Source: Paguma larvata
Taxonomy: Eukaryota; Chordata; Mammalia; Carnivora; Viverridae
DNA length: 64,000 bases
Direction: 5' to 3'
Assembly (NCBI GenBank): GCA_030068075.1
Contig: CM057826.1
Location: forward strand, 50,735,116-50,799,115
The position numbers were made by a program, and so were the translations under genes. The notes under the pieces were generated by a model. That model ran no database searches, was not told where the DNA came from, and was given only the letters and a program-made list of their open reading frames with translations. Shown piece by piece: positions 40,415 to 53,094 of this stretch (positions are counted from its first letter, which is position 1; each line of letters starts with the position of its first letter).

Positions 40415-40667
40415 AGGGGCACCTGGGTGGCTTAGTCGGTTAAGCATCTGGCTCTTGATTTAGGCTAAGGTCATGATCTCATAGATCATGGGTTCAAGCC
40501 CCACATTGAGCTCTGCTCTAACAGTGCAGAGCCTGCTTGGGATTCTCTCTCTGCCTCTCCCTATCTCTCTCCAGCTTACATGTCTGTCCCTCTCTTTCTC
40601 TCTCAAAATAAATAAACTAAAAACAAAAAGAGTAATCTTAAAAAAAACAACAACAACAAAGAAAACC
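40415..40667 (+). mobile_element. SINEC carnivore SINE with irregular tail
   Basis: Head GGGGCACCTGGGTGGCTTAG. The tail extends through AAAACAAAAAG and (CAA)n to a flank AAAATCAA, also seen at the left. Confidence 0.92.
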
Positions 40668-41145
40668 AAAATCAATTTTATTCTGACTCTATTTTTGCAA
40701 CTAACCAGTATTGTGACCGTAAGATAAAAATAGACTCAGAACTTCCTCATGAGAAATTTGGACATTAATTCCAGGTTTACCTTTTAAATCTTATATAAGC
40801 TATGAATAGAATTTCACATAAGCATCCTAAGTACTAATACTTCTTCTGAAAAAGAATGAAGGGAATGAATGTAATTTCTTGAGTATCAGCAGACCCAGTG
40901 TTATGTTTATTTAGGTTTATACTGGTTCACTTTACAAAATGTATTTTGTAGTTGGTCAGAAGTTTTAACTATGTAATTATAAGTAGAAAAACTCAAAATA
41001 ACATATTAATAGTTGGAAAATATTCTGCAAGATGTATGAACAGAATAATCCAGTTGTGAAAAAAATATATATATAGATCCATACACATAGAATAGCCTTC
41101 ATTTCTTATTTTAAGACAATTGTGAACCCTCATCAAATGATTTTT

Positions 41146-41366
41146 AATTAAAAAAATTTTTTAATGTTTTTTATCCTTCAGAGAGAGAAAGACAGACAGA
41201 GGGTGGAGGGGCAGAGAGAGAGACACACACACACAGAATCTGAAGCAAGCTCCAGGCTTCAAGCTGTGAGCACAGAGCCTGATTCAGGGCTTGAACTCAC
41301 AAACCATAAGATCATGTCTTGAGCCAAAGTTGGACACTTAACAAACTGAGCTACCCAGTTGCCCCT
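41146..41366 (-). mobile_element. SINEC carnivore SINE
   Basis: T-rich left end, GAGAGAGAAAGACAGACAG body, (AC)n tract, and right end GAGCTACCCAGTTGCCCC. Confidence 0.92.
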
Positions 41367-41418
41367 AATTTTTTTTTTATTGGGGTGAAATACACATGAT
41401 CTTTGTCACATCAACCAT

Positions 41419-41518
41419 TTTATTTTTTTATTTTAAGTAATCTGTACCCTCAACATGGGCTCAAACTCACAATCCTGAGATCAAGAATAGCATACAGACT
41501 GAGCCAGCCAGGTGCCAC
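41419..41518 (-). mobile_element. Short older SINEC-type fragment
   Basis: Reverse-strand head and tRNA-like part (CAAACTCACAATCCTGAGATC, GACTGAGCCAGCCAGGTGCC) directly after a T-rich tail. It lacks the CT-rich body of the neighbouring SINE, so it is a different subfamily or deleted. Confidence 0.75.
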
Positions 41519-42689
41519 CAAATGAGGAAATTCTAAAAGCTATTTTCCCTGATATGTGCTGTATACATTTGCCAAGAATTAGTTACATAAAAATTAACTG
41601 CCTTTGTGACATGTGACCTGAAATCACTGTTTTCTCTATTCATAGTTTCAGTACATGTGAGTTCATCTCCCCTGACCAGAGTCACATAGCCCTCTAGCTG
41701 TGCCTAGCTCTCAGCTGCTTTGAAAGCCAGTTCTCAAAAAGAGTTATCCATCCAGTAAGAATGAAGACCTTTGCCACTCCCATGAGAAGGCGCTACAAAA
41801 GTCACTCCCATTCAAAGCAAATCATGACTTGTGATTGCTCTGAGATCCTAACTCTTGGCCCCCAAAATAAATTTTTATTATGCACCCTAGCATATTTTAA
41901 GTCAGAAAATCATAAAGATAACTTCCAAATTTGGTAGAAACCTAGAATATATACTCATAAATGGATGAATAGATATAAAAAATGCTAATATTTATACTAT
42001 AATATTATTTCTTAGACAACAAGAAATTGTAGTTAAAAAATCACTACCAGCAAAGCAGATGACAGTGGTACATAGACAAATAGCCAAAACAAACAAAAAG
42101 ATTTTTTAAATGCTAAATGTTCTAAAAACCAGAAATAGAGCACATCCACTTTCCATTGTTGTTTAAACACATCCCCACAGTCCTTTCCTCAAAGCCCTTC
42201 CTGTTTCAGATGGTATTTCAGAAGGCTATTTGAAGACTCAGCTTCTTCCACACCCACACCTCCCTTTCAATTCCATTTTTTTTTTTTAATACAGAAAATG
42301 CTCATGGGAAGCACCAGAATAACAGCTCTGGAGACTGGAGTTCTCTTTATGGTTCTATCATTAGTGGAGCTCAGGTGGCAACAGCCAATCTAAGTTCCAC
42401 CATCCCACAGTGTGGTTTTAAATATTTCTGAAGTGACAGGGCCCCAAAATTGGGTCATGGTGGCCCTTGTTCAATTAGTTACCATCACTCTGCCCTGAGG
42501 CTGATGAAAGAACATTGCAACATTCCTCTTCTCTGATGTGACCTGGGTACAAGTGATTAAACAGTGTGCTCTGTGCCACTTAGCACCCATGTGGATACTA
42601 AAGTGATGAATTTGAAGAGGATACAGTGGGAGGTACATGCTGATTTTTAAAATATTATAGAATCTCACAGTTTACAAGGACCTAACAGA

Positions 42690-42812
42690 TCATCTACTTC
42701 ATTCAGTGATACCTTTATTCAATTACTCATTCATGCAAAATATTTATTAAGCATTTACTAAGTGCTGGAATTAATGCTCCATGCTGAGGACAGAAAAATA
42801 AGCATCTTAAAA

Positions 42813-42868
<56 letters not shown>

Positions 42869-42960
42869 AAACTTATTTAATAAATATTTTTGAGTACACT
42901 CTATGTGCCAGACCCTGGGAGACATTAAGTCTAGAATAGCAAACAAGGCTGTAGCAAATG
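42690..42960 (-). repeat. L2-like terminus seen twice around an (AT)n run
   Basis: TTTATTAAGCATTTACTAAGTGCTGG (about 42741) and ATAAATATTTTTGAGTACACTCTATGTGCCAGACCC (about 42880) are both reverse L2-type ends. The (AT)n run lies between them. Confidence 0.5.
42815..42868 (+). repeat. (AT)n then (GTAT)n microsatellite
   Basis: 21 AT units (42815-42856) followed by three GTAT units. Confidence 0.97.
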
Positions 42961-43839
42961 TAATGGAGATCCATATTCATCACCCAATCCAGTGTGTACT
43001 GGCCCTACTTTCAAATTCCAGCTTCTAAATTTCTTCAACCGAGGGCTTTTGGATCACTGAAATTAATTTTGCTGTGTACACAACACACTAAAATTGTCAG
43101 TACCTGCTCATCCACTCACCTGCCCTCTCCCCTTAGCTGCCTTCAACTAGTAACTGGTGGAAGCTGGTGGTTAGGGTGATTACTCAGATTTGTCTGGATT
43201 AAGGGGTTAATCAGTGCTACAACTGTAACCTTCAGTGCAACCAGGATGGTGTGTGAATACACAAACTTTCTCCCAGGATGGGGTAACTCTGAAGCACAGA
43301 TTGTACAGTGGCTCCCAGAGTACCCCAGCATATTAAGCTCCATTAACCTAAGCACTTGAGCTCTTCAGGACTACTTTCCCTTCCCTGTCTCACTTCTTTA
43401 CTCTGCCTACAGTGTTTCCTGAGATCACCTCCAAAATTATTTGCACTTGAATCCTTCCCTCAGGTTCTGCTCCTGGGGAAAACTAATGTCATGATGCCCA
43501 CCATTGAAGGGATATAAAGTGCAGAGACACAGTCAGGTAAGAAAATGAGTTACGATAATGTAGTGTGATGAATTCTACATTAAGAAAACATCTATTATGG
43601 GAGAATACAGGAGGATCTTGGCAGGAGAGAGAAGGCATAAAGGGGAAGCTCCATCAAAGCAGATTGTGAAGGACCCATTGAATTGGGGATGGGGAGGATA
43701 AAATTTTTAGGCAGGAGAAAAAAATCTTTTAAAATCTTAGGATTGAAAAGGAGCACATTATGCTCAGGGATCTACAAATAGTGACCAATGGCTGGAGCTT
43801 AGAATGAAGTGAGTATTTTGGATAGAGAAAGCCATAGAT

Positions 43840-44060
43840 TTAAGGAGATGCTAGGTCACGAATGACCTTGTATGCCCTGGCAAGGAGTTTATCCTGAGGG
43901 CAGCGGAATGGCATTGACAGACTTTAAGTAGGCAAGGAAGTGACATGATCAGATTTGACTTTAGAAAATCACTCAGACTGCCTTGTGAAAAATGGATTGG
44001 AGGGGTCATGACCGGAAGCAGGGACACCAGTTAGGATGCTGCTGCATTGATCCAGGGGAG
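43840..44060 (+). repeat. Ancient unclassified repeat, same family as 4905-5290
   Basis: AATGACCTTGTATGCCCTGG, CAAGGAGTTTATCCTGAGGG, GACATGATCAGATTTGACTTT, AATGGATTGGAGGGGTCATG. A familiar mammalian repeat pattern, but I cannot name it. Confidence 0.5.
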
Positions 44061-44384
44061 GGTTAACTGTGTTTTGAACAGTGGAGGTAGATACAAAGCT
44101 CTGTATTTTTAAGGTATTAGAAAAGTAGAAGTTATAAGATTTGTGATTTATTAGGTATGATCTGTAAGTCAAAAAGTCCAGTTTTTTGCTTGTGTGAATT
44201 GAAGAAGTGGAAAATCATTGTGATAGTAAATCAAATGGAAGATTTCAGTTTAGGACCTGATGGATTTGAGTTTTGGCAGAGAATCCCTTGCATATTTATC
44301 CTTAGTAGAGGTATAAAAGTGGTTGGCAGTGTGGGATTAGGCACTAAACACATTTCTGGATTCTAGTTACATGTGTTGAGTGAT

Positions 44385-44560
44385 TTATTAAATATTTCTA
44401 AGCCTCAGTTTACTCACCTTTAAATGGGGATGTTATTTGAACCTACTACTTAAGGCTGAGAGAATTCATGAAATGGATTTAATGGAGAGCTGATTCACAT
44501 TATTTCCCAATTATTATGATTCTTGTAGTTAATAATAGTATTGTCATCCAGGTTCTGATA
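44385..44560 (+). repeat. MIR relic
   Basis: CTAAGCCTCAGTTTACTCACC, TTTAAATGGGGATGTTATTTG, CCTACTACTTAAGG. Confidence 0.7.
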
Positions 44561-45515
44561 AGTAATAGATACTTGGATACTTAGATTGGAATCAAAGAGA
44601 GAGATAAAGACTAGAAAGATAGTCTAAGTGATGAGAAAACATTACATGAAGATGAGAGACTGGATAGGAATACTGTTTATAATTTTTAAAAAGTGGATAT
44701 AAATATAGGAAAACAAAAGGAAAATCCCATAAAAAGGCTCAGAAGGACATAGCAAGAGGGATGTGGTGTCAGAGCACCTCACCTCCTCTAACATAGAGTG
44801 CAATGCAAGGAGAGGTTAATGAACAGATCAAGTTCTGCACAGAGTTTAACTAAGAATTGGGAAGTTTCCATTGAATCTAGTAGCAAAGAAGTCAATGGTG
44901 ATTTTATCTACAACAATTTCAGCTGAGTGGAGGTGGCAGAAGTCAGATTGTAGTTGTCTGAAGCACAAATAGAAGGTGAAAGAATGGAGACAGCAACTGC
45001 AGACAACTCCTTTAAGACTCTTGGCTGTGAATGGAAGGAGAGAGAGAAGAAAATAGCTCCAGGGGATCTAAAAGAGATGAAGGGAAATTTTTATCTTTTG
45101 AATATGGGAGAGAATTTTATATGTTTAAATACTGCTGGAAAGGAGTCATAAAGAAAACATTGAAGAAAATAAATTGTGTCAGTAATGATACAAAATCTTA
45201 ACAAGACTGAATGCAATGGAATCCTGAGCATCAGTGAAGGAAAATATCTTTAATATCATGACTAAAGGAGGAGCAAAAATTTGATGCAGATGTGATGACC
45301 TGTGAAGATGGTCTATCATGAAGACTATAATGTAATTAATGGACCAAAAGGTCTAGAAAGGAGAGTCAAGGCAGTAAATACTGATGGAGTTGGTTATAGT
45401 GAAAAGTCACAGAATACATCAAAATTACACAGATTACCAGACACCAATCCATATCTGTAGAATCAGAATCTGAATATTGGGCTCAAGACTGTACTTTTAA
45501 CAATCTCCCAAGTAT

Positions 45516-45720
45516 GGGCACCTGGGTGGCTCAGTCGGTTAAGCATCCAACTTCGGTTCAGACCATGATCTCATGGTTCGTGAGTTCAAGCCCCACATTG
45601 GGCTCAGTGCTGATAGCTTGGGAGTCTGGAGCCTTCATCAGATTCTTTGTCTTCCTCAATCTCTGCCCAACCCGTTTGTTCTCTGTCTCTCAAAAATGAA
45701 TAAACATTAAAAAAATTTTA
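45516..45720 (+). mobile_element. SINEC carnivore SINE
   Basis: Head TGGGCACCTGGGTGGCTCAG and tail AATAAACATTAAAAAAATTT. Short flanking duplication CCAAGTA. Confidence 0.93.
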
Positions 45721-45814
45721 GAACCTTCCAAGTAATTTTTATAAAAAAGAAGTAGATTCAATTTATGAAGCATTTTGAGAAACAGTGACGTAGTTGGCAT
45801 TAAAGAATAGGTTA

Positions 45815-45905
45815 TATACATATATACATATATATATGTATATATATATACACACATGTATGTATATACATGTATGTATACATGCACCCATACACGTATA
45901 CACAT
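45815..45905 (+). repeat. Alternating purine-pyrimidine (TA/TG/CA) tract
   Basis: Nearly continuous TATATACATA-type alternation with GTATGTA and ACACATG units over about 90 nt. Confidence 0.9.
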
Positions 45906-45911
45906 ACACTT

Positions 45912-46078
45912 ATGATGCCTTTATAAAGGCATTAATCCCATTTATAAGGGCTCCATCCTCATGACCTAGTCACCTGGCAAACATCCCACTTACAATTACC
46001 ATCATATTTGGGATTAGGTTTCAACATATGAACTTTGGAGGGGCACAAACGTTGTTTTCAGCAGTCAATCATCTGCCT
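45912..46078 (-). mobile_element. MaLR LTR fragment
   Basis: Reverse-strand text (ATTTATAAGGGCTCCATCCTC, CATGACCTAGTCACCTGGCA, TTCAACATATGAACTTTGG) is typical of MST/MLT1-type LTR starts. Truncated. Confidence 0.65.
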
Positions 46079-46439
46079 CTCAACTAAAACTACATGAAGG
46101 GTGAAGTTATAACAGAGAAAGCCCCATTTCTTGCTCTACCAGTAGCTATGAGATGTCTAAATTGTTGTCAGTGTCTAATAAAGGCTCTGCTCGTTACTGG
46201 ATATTTATCACATGATGTTAGATTGCAAACATGGAGGTTATATGCCAGAGATCATTGATCCAGAAGTTAGTAGACACCTTAGAATATTAATGAATAGATT
46301 TCAGGGGTTCTATAAATCCTCTGAATTTAGGTGCTTTTTTTTTTTTCAACTCACATGAATCGAAGAAGAAACTACATGCAGTACATATAGTCTAAAAGAA
46401 ACGCTGGGTAGTTCTGTTCATCCTATTCTTATTCTTGGA

Positions 46440-47270
46440 TTTCCTATCTACTAACATTTGTCTCCAAAGTGGCTACATCAATTTAGGCCCCCATCAGAAA
46501 GAATATGAGAGAATGTTTTTCTTATTCCTGCTGATACATATCACTTTAAGACTTTTAATACTTTTTCTAATCATCTAGGTGTTAAATTGTGCTTTGCCTT
46601 AAATTGCATTTTTCTTTATGTTCATAAGGTTCAAAACCTCTCTTTTCATATGTGATCATGCAAATGTCTTTTGTGAATTGACTATTAATATCCTCTGTAT
46701 ATTTATATTCCTTTCTTTTCTTTCATTTTTTTAATTCTTTTTTCAGTATTATTCATTTGTAGGTTTTTATGTTGTGGTGAACATATTTAGCCTTTGTTGG
46801 CAATGCATAGATGTTGTATTTAGCTTCTCTCAGTCTACCCACTATTTGTTAAATTTTATGAGTTCTAAATCATAAAAAGTTTTTAATTCACAGGAGTGTT
46901 TATGTACTTTTCTTTCAAAAAATCTTCCTTAAATAATAGTTAAAAACTATATTTGTATGTCTTATAATAGTTTGATACTTTTATTTTTACATTATCATAC
47001 ATTGTTTTACATTAACTTTTAAATAATTTAAAACTTATTTTATATGACTTAAAGTAGGACCTAAATTATTTTATATGCTTAAACTTAACCCAATAAAAAA
47101 TTGTTCGCTAACCAATTATTTGCCACATTAAAGTGCCTACTACTTCTGTCATAAGATAAATTTATGTATCTAGCTATCTAGCTAGCGGTCTGGATACCTA
47201 TCTAAACTTTCCCAAAATCTCTATTCTGATCCATTTATTGGAGTAGTGCAATGTAATATAAAGTCCACAC
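46440..47270 (-). mobile_element. Ancient L1/HAL1-like fragment
   Basis: Weak but colinear resemblance to reverse-strand L1 ORF2 3' text: GCTACATCAATTTA near 46470, TGCAAATGTCTTTTGTGAA near 46660, AAAAAGTTTTTAATTC near 46875, and TCTATTCTGATCCATTTAT near 47220. Confidence 0.5.
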
Positions 47271-47319
47271 AAGTTTATAAATGACATATAAAATTATATA
47301 TAATTTTTGCACTGCTGCA

Positions 47320-47640
47320 TTTTTGTTAAGACTGAATGCAGCCATTAAAGAGACTGATTATTATAAGCATGCTATATCCATGTAATAAATTATCCTGCAG
47401 CAGCTAAAACAATGATGTGGATCTAAGCTCTTCAACATAAAAAATCCATAACATATTGCTAAGTGTAAAAAACACATTATAAAATTATATAGACAGATAT
47501 AGATATAGTCACCAAGTTGTATCTGTCATGTATATTCTATGTAATAAAAGCATATACGTATTTGCTGTATACACACAGATACATAATAAATGTAAGTTTT
47601 AAAAACATGGAAGGGTTTACTAAATTCTTGAGAATGCTTA
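47320..47640 (+). mobile_element. Possible ancient L1 3' fragment
   Basis: GAATGCAGCCATTAAAGAGA and later CATATTGCTAAGTGTAAAAA resemble the forward-strand L1 3' region. Diverged and of low certainty. Confidence 0.4.
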
Positions 47641-47659
47641 TCTCAGCATAACAGTCATC

Positions 47660-47745
47660 TTTGAGGTATGAGGAAGAAAGAGAGGAAGGGCAAATGAGAG
47701 AGAGGAAGAAAAGAAAGGGGGAGGGAGGATGGAAAGGCTGATAGG
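47660..47745 (+). repeat. Homopurine-rich tract
   Basis: GAGGAAGAAAGAGAGGAAGG, GAGAGAGAGGAAGAAAAG and GGGGGAGGGAGGATGG, with very few pyrimidines. Confidence 0.9.
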
Positions 47746-47948
47746 TGAGTGCGAGGGAAGAGGAACAGTAGGAAGAAGAATACTCACTTTGTTCTTTCTA
47801 CTGGTATGTATGGCTTTGATATTACATAACAAGAATGAGAAATTTGTTACCATGAGAAAGACAAGAATCATCTGTATAATTAGATGTATATATCTCAATT
47901 TCCATAATCACACACATGGCCATAACTATGTGTTATCAAATAAAAGCC

Positions 47949-47972
47949 AAAAAAAAAAAAAAAAAAAAAAAA
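47949..47972 (+). repeat. (A)24 run
   Basis: Uninterrupted A run followed by GATGTG; no retrocopy recognised immediately upstream. Confidence 0.97.
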
Positions 47973-47999
47973 GATGTGTCTCTTCTCTCATATATTCAA

Positions 48000-49280
48000 A
48001 GAACACATGCTGATGCACTGACTGGATTTATTTTGGAGAATTGTCCTGAAAGGCAAGGGAGATGTTATTTGACCTGGTGTGGTCGGAAAGTCCTCAATGA
48101 TGAAGCAATATCTGAGTAAACACCTGAACTGAGTGGGAGTGAGAGTCTTGCAATAAATCCATGGGAAGAGTATTCAGAGGGATCAGAAACAGCACAGTCT
48201 CCAGTCTCCAACTGAGGCTACTGCAGGAGCGGTTTGGCTGGAGATAGTGGGCCAGGTGGGGAGGAAACCATTGGTTAGATGAGGAAGGAACTAGAAACCA
48301 TGAGGACTTTGGACCTTAATTTTTGCTGACAAGTATGGACAAGTGTGATGAAATGGGAAAGAAACTGTTAGGAAATTCAAAAGACATAAACTGGGAGACT
48401 AAAATATGTGAAAAAATAATTCATAAAGGCAGGTGTTATCGAGCCACCAATTTTGATTAGAAGTCTATAAAAGTCCAGCCACTCAAAAGAAACCACCTTC
48501 TGTTTGTACTCTTGTTTACTTCGTTCTTGTAGTTATAAGAATTTCACTACTGTCACCTTCTTTGTTTCTCTACTTAAGATTTCTTTAGTTGACTACTCTA
48601 TTATCTATGACTACCTATTAAATTTAATGCATTTCTATCCTCCAACATAATAGATTCCTTTGAATAAAAACTGCCCCAAAATTGATATCTAAAATATTCA
48701 TTTTATAAATAAGGAAAGGGGAGACAAAGATGGGGAAAATTAACAAGACTAAGATCACTCAGGGACTTAAAAATTTTCTAGAGACTGTCCCAAGCAACTA
48801 GGAAGAATAACCTATCCTGTGACATGACTTTAAGCAGGGGCCTTAGTTCCTTTTCAGACCAAGAACTTCTCTTATTCCTGGGTCATTTGTTAATTCTAAA
48901 TTCCTCAACTAAATTAATGGATAACCCTGGTCCACATTCCCTTTTTGCTGCTTAGGTGTTTACTCTTTATTTATGTCACTTATAAATTTTCTTTTCCTTT
49001 TGTAATTTCAACTTTGCCTTCAAAATAATGTTATCAGAATTTCAAGATGTTTGTAGCCAGAATCAGAAATTAGTGGGTTTCTACAATTGAGGAATAGTAT
49101 TTTCTCATATATAAGAGACATAAAAGACTAGGTTCGTTTGCAGTGTCACAATGTTAAAATCAAATTGTAAATAAGCATGTAAGTATAGCACAGGCTTTTT
49201 TCTATTTTTTTTTTAAACTTGTGCTAGAAAGACCAATTATCTTGTTGTGTTAGCATAACACTCTTATGATATCTTTTCTT
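48000..49280. other. Intergenic, nothing recognised
   Basis: No coding, RNA or named repeat feature is supported. Composition is ordinary. Confidence 0.65.
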
Positions 49281-49293
49281 CTCCATTTATTTA

Positions 49294-49500
49294 AAATTTT
49301 TTTTTTCTTTGAGAGAGAGACAGTGTACAAGTAGGGAGGGGCAGAGACAGAGACACACACACAGAACCCGAAGCACCTCCAGGCTCTGAGCTGTCAGCAC
49401 AACTGACTTAAACTCGTGAATCTCGAAATCATGACCTGAGCAGAAGTTGGACGCTCAACAGACTGAGCCACCCAGACGCCTCAATCCATTGGGGCATCCC
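49294..49500 (-). mobile_element. SINEC carnivore SINE
   Basis: Reverse-strand copy with GAGCCACCCAGACGCC near the right end. The flank TCCATTTATTT (49282) matches TCCATCTATTT (49503). A 19-nt segment between the head and the right flank ends GGGGCATCCC and may be a second SINE remnant. Confidence 0.88.
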
Positions 49501-49876
49501 AATCCATCTATTTTTATAACAGATAATTTCATCAAAATTGTTAAGAATATCTGTTTTTTCTCCTAGTATGTTTATTCATTTTTTTGCTGGTTTTGAGCTA
49601 ATAGCCTCCAATTTTTGTATCAAACCACTGGCCCATTTTTTCAGTTGAAAACATTATTTTCAGTCATTGTACTTTAATTTTAATTTGCTAGTAAGATCAC
49701 AAAAAACAGAACTTTTAGTAATGTTTCTATGTAATTTAATGTTGAAAATATTTATTTCACAATCTTTCCCCTTCTAATATGTACATTAATATAATTTCTA
49801 TTTTTTATATTTGCTTTTTAACCAATAATTCAGCCATCCATTACTATCTTAATCTACATTTTCAGGAATCAAATTT

Positions 49877-50130
49877 CTTTTTTTTATGTTTATTTATATT
49901 GAGAAAGATAGAGAGGTGTAGGGAGAGATGGAGGGAGGGAAGGAAGGAAAGAGGGAGGGAGAGAGAAGGAGGGAAGGGCAGAGAGAGAACCAGGGAGAGA
50001 ATCCCAAGTAGGCTCTGTGCTTCCACCACATGGAGCCCAACATGGGGCTAGATCTCACGAACCATGAAATCATGATCTGGGCCAAAAATCAAGACATGGA
50101 TACCTAACCAAGTGAGTCACCACATGCCAC
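49877..50130 (-). mobile_element. SINEC carnivore SINE with expanded purine tract
   Basis: Reverse-strand copy about 50 nt longer than its neighbours because of a GGAGGGAAGGAAGG-type expansion at 49928-49980. Target duplication TCAGGAATCAAATTT (49862) / TCAGGAATAAAATTT (50131). Confidence 0.92.
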
Positions 50131-50139
50131 TCAGGAATA

Positions 50140-50850
50140 AAATTTTTAAACAGTGAAATGCACAAATTATAAGTGTGCTATTGTATGACAAAGCATATGC
50201 TTGTAATGTAAGCCAACATCAAAAGATATAACATCCATCACCCCTAGAGATATCCCTCACCTCCCTGCCCAGGAAGTCCATCTGTCATCTCCCCAGAGAG
50301 CATCACTTTTGTGACCTTTTCACCATAGCTGAGTTTCACCTGTACTAGAAGATTATATAAAAGGAAATACACCATGTGTATTATTTTATGTAAGGCTTCT
50401 TTCACTTAATAATATTTTTAAGGTGCATCCACCTTTAAAATAAATTTTAAAAAATAAATAAAGTCATTCCTTTATATTTCAAGAGAAATACCTTCTTGTA
50501 TAAATATACCTAAATCTGTTTATTGATTCTTTAATGAAAAATTAATTTTTTTCTAGTTTAAGTCTACTACAAATAAACCTGATGTGAACACTTTTTCAAA
50601 TCACTTGTGGACATGTGCTTTCATACATCTTAGCTATATATCTACTAATGAAATTACCAGGTTGCCGGGTAGACATATATTTAATTTTATAAGAAACCAC
50701 CCAAACTTTTTCCAAATATGTCCTAATACTTAATGGTCCCCTAAAAAACTGTATGAGCATTCTGGTTATTCCATATACATGAAATATTTATTGTTGTTGT
50801 TTCTTTTAATTTTAGTCATTCTAGTGAAGGTATTCTTGTGGTTCTTTTTT
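50140..50850 (-). mobile_element. Ancient L1 3' fragment
   Basis: Reverse-strand L1-like text, including TTATTGATTCTTTAATGAAA, CAGGTTGCCGGGTAGACATA and TTTTAGTCATTCTAGTGAAG. Strongly mutated. Confidence 0.65.
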
Positions 50851-51167
50851 TTTATCTTTCCAAAACTGTTTGAGTGGAATTGGAACTTCCAGGTAAATAC
50901 GGCATGATTACTTTGGGATTTTGCATACCACCTGCAAGAAAACTCTTATGTCAGAGGACTATATCAGTTTGGAAGTAGAGCACCAAGAGTTAACTTTCTT
51001 GGATAAAACTGTGTTCATTTCAGCCCAAGTAATGAACACCAGATGGTTTAATCAAATTGATTGATTAGATGTAATTTCATTGAGAAAAGCAATTTTAAAG
51101 AATAAGACTTCAAGGAAGCTAGGGACATTTGATTCACCAGACTGCAGTGTCCTTGGTTTTTATTTAT

Positions 51168-51401
51168 GTTTTTAATGCTTATTTATTTATTTTGAGAGAG
51201 AGAGAGGGAAAGAGAGAGAGCGCATGTGCACACATGTTAGAGCAGGAAGAGGCAGATAGGGATGAAGAGAGAGAATCCCAAGCAGGCTCTGAACTGTCAG
51301 CATGGAGCCCAAGAGGGGCCTTAGTTCTACAAACTGTGAGATTGTGACCTGAGCCAAAACCAAGAGTCAGAGGCTTAACTGATTGAGCCACCCAGGTGCC
51401 T
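51168..51401 (-). mobile_element. SINEC carnivore SINE
   Basis: Reverse-strand copy ending GAGCCACCCAGGTGCC. Target duplication CTTGGTTTTTATTTA (51152) / CTTGGTTTTTAATTTA (51402). Confidence 0.94.
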
Positions 51402-51577
51402 CTTGGTTTTTAATTTAGCCATATATACAATAATTTTATGTATCTCTGTTACAAATAAAGCAGAGTATATTAACTAAATTAGATAAATAAATAAAAAAAT
51501 ATTGTAATTCATATCATATTTTTCCTGCTTACCTGGTTGCTTTCCTAGCTTTTTAAAGCCATAAAGCAAGAAATATA

Positions 51578-51931
51578 GAGTTGACCCTTAAATAACATGA
51601 GTTTGAACTGTGTATGTTCATTATATGCGGATTTTTTAAAATAAATATAGTAGAGTACTGTAAGTGTATTTTCTCTTCCTCATGACTTTCTCAATAACAT
51701 TTTCTTTCCTGTAGCATACTTTACTATAAGAATATAAAACATAATACATATTACAAAAATATGTGTTAACTGTTTATGTTATTTGAAAGGCTTTTGGTCA
51801 ATAGCAGGCAATTAGTAGTTAAGTTTTGTGGTATTCAAAAGTTATACATGCATTTTTTTTTTCTATATGGTGTTATTGAAGGCAGCTGATTCAGTGCCCC
51901 TAACTGCCATGTTGTTCACAAAGGTGAACTA
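51578..51931 (+). mobile_element. MER8-like (Tigger-type) DNA transposon copy
   Basis: GAGTTGACCCTTAAATAACA at the left and TGTTCACAAAGGTGAACTA at the right, with TA before the left end. About 350 nt, opposite orientation to the other two copies. Confidence 0.78.
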
Positions 51932-52089
51932 CATTGCTTGGCATTATAAACTATATAATAACAGGTGATTCACTAGTTAAAATTTATAAGGATTACCAAA
52001 TTGCTTCTTAGAAAATCAAAAGTCCACTTTTTAAATGGATTGCTGTGAATTTTTTGTCTTACTTAAACTATTTTTTTACCATTAATACA

Positions 52090-53094
52090 TGTCTGTCACT
52101 ATTAGTACATGACTTCTAAAGAGATGACAGAATGGGAGAAGATATTTGCAAATGACATATCCGATAAAGGGTTGATTTCCAAAATCTATAATGAACTTAT
52201 CAAACTCAACACCCAAAAAAGCAAATAATCCAGTTAAGAAATGGGCAAAATACATGAATAGACATTTTTTCAAAGAAGACATCCAGATGGCTAATGGACA
52301 CATGAAAAGATGTTCAACACCACTCATCATCAGGGAAATCCAAATCAAAACTACAATTAGATATCACCTAACACCAGTCAGAATGGCTAAAATTAACAAC
52401 ACAGGAAACAACATGTTGGTAAGGATGTGGAGAAGGGGGAACCCTCTTGCAATGTTGGAGGGAATGCAAATTGGTGTGGCCACTCTCAGAAGAGTATGGA
52501 GGTTCCTCAAAAAAGTTAAAAATAAAACTATCCTATGACCCAGCAATTACACTACTATTTACTCAAAGGATACAAAAAGGCTGATTTGAGGGGACACACG
52601 CACCCCAATGTTTATAGCAGCATTATCAATAGTAGCCAAATTATGGAAATAGCCCAAATGTCTGACTGATTAGTGGGTAAAGATGATGTGATATATATAT
52701 ATATATATATAAAGCCATCAGAAAGAATGAAATCTCGCTGCTTGCAACAATGTGGATAAAGCTAACATGCTAAGCAAAATAGCAAAATAGCAAAATAAGT
52801 CAGAGAAAGACGAACATCATATTATTTCACTTATATATGGAATTTAAGAGACAAAACAGATGAACATATAGAAAGGGGGAAAATGATGGTTACTAGAATG
52901 GAAGTGAGTGGTGGGGACTAAAGAGTGTACTTGTCGTGCAAAGCATTGGGTTTTACAGTGAGTATTAAATCATTGTATCATATACTTGAAACTAATGGTA
53001 TGCTAGATATTAACTATACTAAAAATAAAACAAATAAAAATAAAGTAAAATAATATAAAATAAGATAAATAAAATAAAATAAATAAAATAAAAA
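52090..53094 (+). mobile_element. 5'-truncated L1 (ORF2 C-terminus and 3'UTR)
   Basis: Forward-strand L1 beginning in the ORF2 C-terminal region (TTCCAAAATCTATAATGAAC, AAGGATGTGGAGAAGG, TATGACCCAGCAATTACAC). It continues into a carnivore-type 3'UTR and ends in a long AAATAA-rich tail (53020-53094). An (AT)n run sits at 52691-52711. The ORF is broken; the longest open stretch is about 115 codons. Confidence 0.92.

Noticed and set aside
52191..52538. 115-codon open frame
   Set aside because: Remnant of L1 ORF2 C-terminal region; truncated and not a host gene.
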